Shown here: in pieces, positions 61,964 to 64,000 of the stretch
Position numbering within the stretch: position 1 is the first letter of the stretch
Layout: each line of letters opens with the position of its first letter
Source of the DNA: Spirulina major PCC 6313
GTDB lineage: Bacteria > Cyanobacteriota > Cyanobacteriia > Cyanobacteriales > Spirulinaceae
Assembly: GCF_001890765.1 (NCBI RefSeq)
Contig: NZ_KV878783.1
Coordinates: forward strand, 2,192,695 to 2,256,694
Direction of reading: 5' to 3'
Length of the DNA: 64,000 bases
Notes under the pieces: generated by a model
What the model was told of the DNA's origin: nothing
The model's input: the letters and a program-made list of their open reading frames with translations, nothing else
Database searches by the model: none
Made by a program: the position numbers and the translations under genes

Positions 61964-62396
61964 AGTCAGCTCTCCTTGGGACGAAGTGATGAACGGAATG
62001 GCCAAACTCGCTCGCCGCTAACCACACTGGATTAACTCAATTTGGCGTTTCAGACCCTTTCTCCAAACTCTAGGGTAGAAATGGCGATCGCGAGTTTTAA
62101 CCTAGTCATCTTAACATCCAACTCTGCGTTGCGATGGGCTGAAATCCTTGGGTTTGAGCAATCCTCAAACTTGGCGATTTCGTGAAAAATGTTAACAGTG
62201 AACATTTTGACAACGCAACTTGTTATATTGGAATCAGGGGAAATTCATCGACGCACGCTCTCAATTTCCCACCTTGGCAATCCAATCCACCCCAGCGATC
62301 GCGCATTAGGTTGCGATCGGGGCTTAACTCTCGATCCTCGACGAGTTAGGCGGTGGCGTTGGGGCCGCTCACAGCAAATCGGAGGTCTCTATTCTC
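61964..62396. other. Intergenic promoter region
   Basis: About 430 bp between divergent genes. It has a hairpin at 62152-62170 (GTTTGAG CAATC CTCAAAC), two HIP1 sites and an AT-rich patch near 62180-62230. I see no gene. Confidence 0.4.
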
Positions 62397-62669
62397 ATGA
62401 AATACTCAACCGTACACCATTCAGCCCATCACTTCCATCTCGACGATCTACGCCATGAACTGGCCACCTTCGTCAAATCCAGTGCCACCACCCTGGCCAA
62501 CACCGTCACCACCTTCTTAGTCCAGCCCAGCGAACCCCACATTCAACAGCGGCGATCGCCCCAGGGCCACAACGACTGGCAAGTCTTTGATCCCCGCAGC
62601 CATGAAACCTACTATTTCGACAATGAACACGAGGTGCGGGCATGGCTTGAACGCCGTTACAACCATTGA
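62397..62669 (+). CDS. Small cyanobacterial hypothetical protein
   Basis: The 90-residue histidine-rich protein has HLDDLRHELATFVKSSATTL and a C-terminal block, NDWQVFDPRSHETYYFDNEHEVRAWLERRY, that looks like a small folded motif. GGAGG lies 12-16 bases before the ATG. I do not recognise its family. It is followed by gshB after 53 bp. Confidence 0.6.
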   Translation: MKYSTVHHSAHHFHLDDLRHELATFVKSSATTLANTVTTFLVQPSEPHIQQRRSPQGHNDWQVFDPRSHETYYFDNEHEVRAWLERRYNH

Positions 62670-62722
62670 TTCGAGTCTGTGGCACAATAACCACAGTCCC
62701 TCAATGATTTGGTAGCGTCTGC

Positions 62723-63676
62723 GTGAATATCGCCTTTATTATTGACCCAATCGCAACACTCGATCCCACCCACGACAGCAGCGTGGCAATGATGGAGGCG
62801 GCGCAGCATCGCGGCCACACCGTTTGGATCACCACCATGGGCAGCCTCACGATCAAAACCGGGTCACCCTGGGCCCAACTCACCCCGGTCACCCTTGATC
62901 CCGTGCAACTCGTAGCGGGCCATTGGCACGCCCCTGATCCTTGGTATCGCTTGGGTCAAACAGTGTTTCAATCCCTCACCACCATGGATGTGGTGATGAT
63001 GCGCCAAGATCCGCCCGTCACCATCCCCTATCTTTATGTCACCCAGATCTTAGACCTCCTCGATCCATCCCAAACCCTCGTGATTAACCGGCCTCGCGGC
63101 GTTCAGGCAGCCAACGAAAAACTCTACGCCCTGAATTTTCCCGACGCGATCCCCACCACCATTGTCACCGCAAGCAAAGCGGTGATTTTGGACTTTTTAG
63201 CCGAGCAGGGATCGGTGGTGTTAAAACCATTGGCAGGGAAAGGGGGCGAGGGGATTCTCTTTTTGCAAGAGGGCGATCGCAACACCAACTCCCTGATCGA
63301 AATCAGCACCCAATGGGGCACGATGCCGATCATGCTCCAGCAATATCTCCCCGCCGCCACCGAGGGCGATAAACGGATCATCCTGCTAGACGGAAAAGCG
63401 ATCGGTGCTGTCAACCGCATCCCCACCGGCAGCGACTTTCGCGGCAACATGGCCGTCGGGGGTCGCGTCGCCACCGTGGACATCACCCCCCGCGAGCAAG
63501 ACATTTGCGCCATGGTCGCCCCCCGCCTCCAAGCCGACGGCCTCTACTTTGTCGGCCTCGATGTGATCGGTGGCCACCTCACCGAAGTCAACGTCACCAG
63601 CCCCACTGGTATCCGAGAAATTGACCGCCTCAACGGGGTGTCCTTAGGGGACCAAGTGATTGCCGGGTTAGAATAA
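62723..63676 (+). CDS. gshB: Glutathione synthetase
   Basis: The 317-residue ATP-grasp enzyme ligates glycine to gamma-glutamylcysteine. It has IAFIIDPIATLDPTHDSSVA at the N-terminus, MRQDPPV, VLKPLAGKGGEGI for ATP, and VGLDVIGGHLTEVNVTSPTGIREI at the metal site. It uses a GTG start at 62723; length fits GshB. Confidence 0.95.
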   Translation: MNIAFIIDPIATLDPTHDSSVAMMEAAQHRGHTVWITTMGSLTIKTGSPWAQLTPVTLDPVQLVAGHWHAPDPWYRLGQTVFQSLTTMDVVMMRQDPPVTIPYLYVTQILDLLDPSQTLVINRPRGVQAANEKLYALNFPDAIPTTIVTASKAVILDFLAEQGSVVLKPLAGKGGEGILFLQEGDRNTNSLIEISTQWGTMPIMLQQYLPAATEGDKRIILLDGKAIGAVNRIPTGSDFRGNMAVGGRVATVDITPREQDICAMVAPRLQADGLYFVGLDVIGGHLTEVNVTSPTGIREIDRLNGVSLGDQVIAGLE

Positions 63677-63692
63677 AAACGGAGCTAGACCC

Positions 63693-64000
63693 ATGACCAT
63701 TTCGCCAGAAAACGAGCGCGGCTGGGCGATGTTTTGCCATCTGTCCTCCTTACTCTGGATTCCCCTCGCCGCGATCGGTCTTCCCATTCCCTTTGCCAGC
63801 CTCGTCATCCCCCTGATCGTCTGGTCAGCCCGTCGCCGCGAATCCAACTTCATCGACTACCACGGTCGCGAATCCCTCAACTTCCAAATTTCCATGCTGA
63901 TCTATGGCTTTATTTTGGTGCTGATCGGCTTAGGAATTGGAGTTTTTGTCATCTTGGTGTTCGGATTTGAACAATTTAATCCCAACGATCCCACCGCCAT
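63693..64000 (+). CDS. DUF4870 membrane protein (partial, runs off right edge)
   Basis: The frame from ATG 63693 is open to the window end. It has GWAMFCHLSSLLWIPLAAIG, then LVIPLIVWSARRRESNFIDYHGRESLNFQISMLIYGFIL, which matches the DUF4870 (Tic20-like) small membrane family. Two or three membrane segments are visible. The C-terminus is missing. It starts 16 bp after gshB. Confidence 0.85.
   Translation, partial: MTISPENERGWAMFCHLSSLLWIPLAAIGLPIPFASLVIPLIVWSARRRESNFIDYHGRESLNFQISMLIYGFILVLIGLGIGVFVILVFGFEQFNPNDPTA

Noticed and set aside
62189-62458. 89-residue plus-strand ORF
   Set aside because: It overlaps the start of the better-supported 62397 gene, and its composition is arginine and serine noise.

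Overview
The window comes from a cyanobacterium, most likely a filamentous one. The palindrome GCGATCGC (HIP1) recurs every few hundred bases through most of it. Typical cyanobacterial genes are present: a split dnaE with a C-intein, ftn2/ARC6, a carotenoid isomerase, a high-light-inducible protein, ycf46, a NIL-domain ferredoxin and a TxlA-type thioredoxin. A likely fraC-fraD pair (septal and filament-integrity proteins) suggests a filamentous strain. I cannot name the species from sequence alone.

Layout. 1-15.98 kb is mostly core: a pseudokinase-kinase receptor cut by the left edge, 5-formyl-THF cyclo-ligase, a TetR regulator with a perfect palindromic operator, fraCD-like genes, a tandem QueD, a 2TM protein, carotenoid isomerase, an ABC-2 permease, a nested hairpin repeat array, a Ca2+-type P-ATPase and a second CRTISO-like oxidoreductase. 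16.0-21.4 kb is a small accessory island: a PIN toxin-antitoxin, a RelE-type toxin-antitoxin, and a 1315-residue NACHT-HEAT STAND NTPase whose 3' tail is duplicated on the far side of the RelE cassette. 21.5-48.7 kb is core: cysteine desulfurase, tRNA-Phe, RqcH/NFACT, remA-gmk, a CDF transporter, ycf46, a Rieske protein, a candidate small RNA, an MFS transporter, CIA30, a histidine kinase, ferredoxin, txlA, the rimP-nusA-ylxR-infB operon, the C-terminal half of split dnaE with its C-intein, an M20 hydrolase and hli.

48.9-59.4 kb is the main accessory and defence region. It has mnmH, a wrecked MNT/HepT/VapC toxin-antitoxin, a HicBA cassette flanked by copies of the 3' end of the adjacent XRE gene, and an HNH nuclease. 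Next comes an AT-rich, HIP1-free two-gene module (DUF3696-like ABC-type ATPase plus a TOPRIM-like partner with a cysteine cluster). This module has overwritten dndB and the front of dndC, leaving a dndC stump with a stop codon, dndD, a DUF433/DUF5615 toxin-antitoxin, and dndE. The ATPase/TOPRIM pair is the best candidate for an undescribed defence system. 59.4-64.0 kb returns to core with ftn2, gshB and a DUF4870 protein cut by the right edge.

Two patterns cut across genes. First, two different toxin-antitoxin cassettes sit between an intact gene and a second copy of that gene's 3' end. Second, several dispersed short hairpins show paired base changes that keep the stem, including a nine-copy array built from units of 91 and 28 bp. 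No insertion sequence, prophage or CRISPR array was seen.
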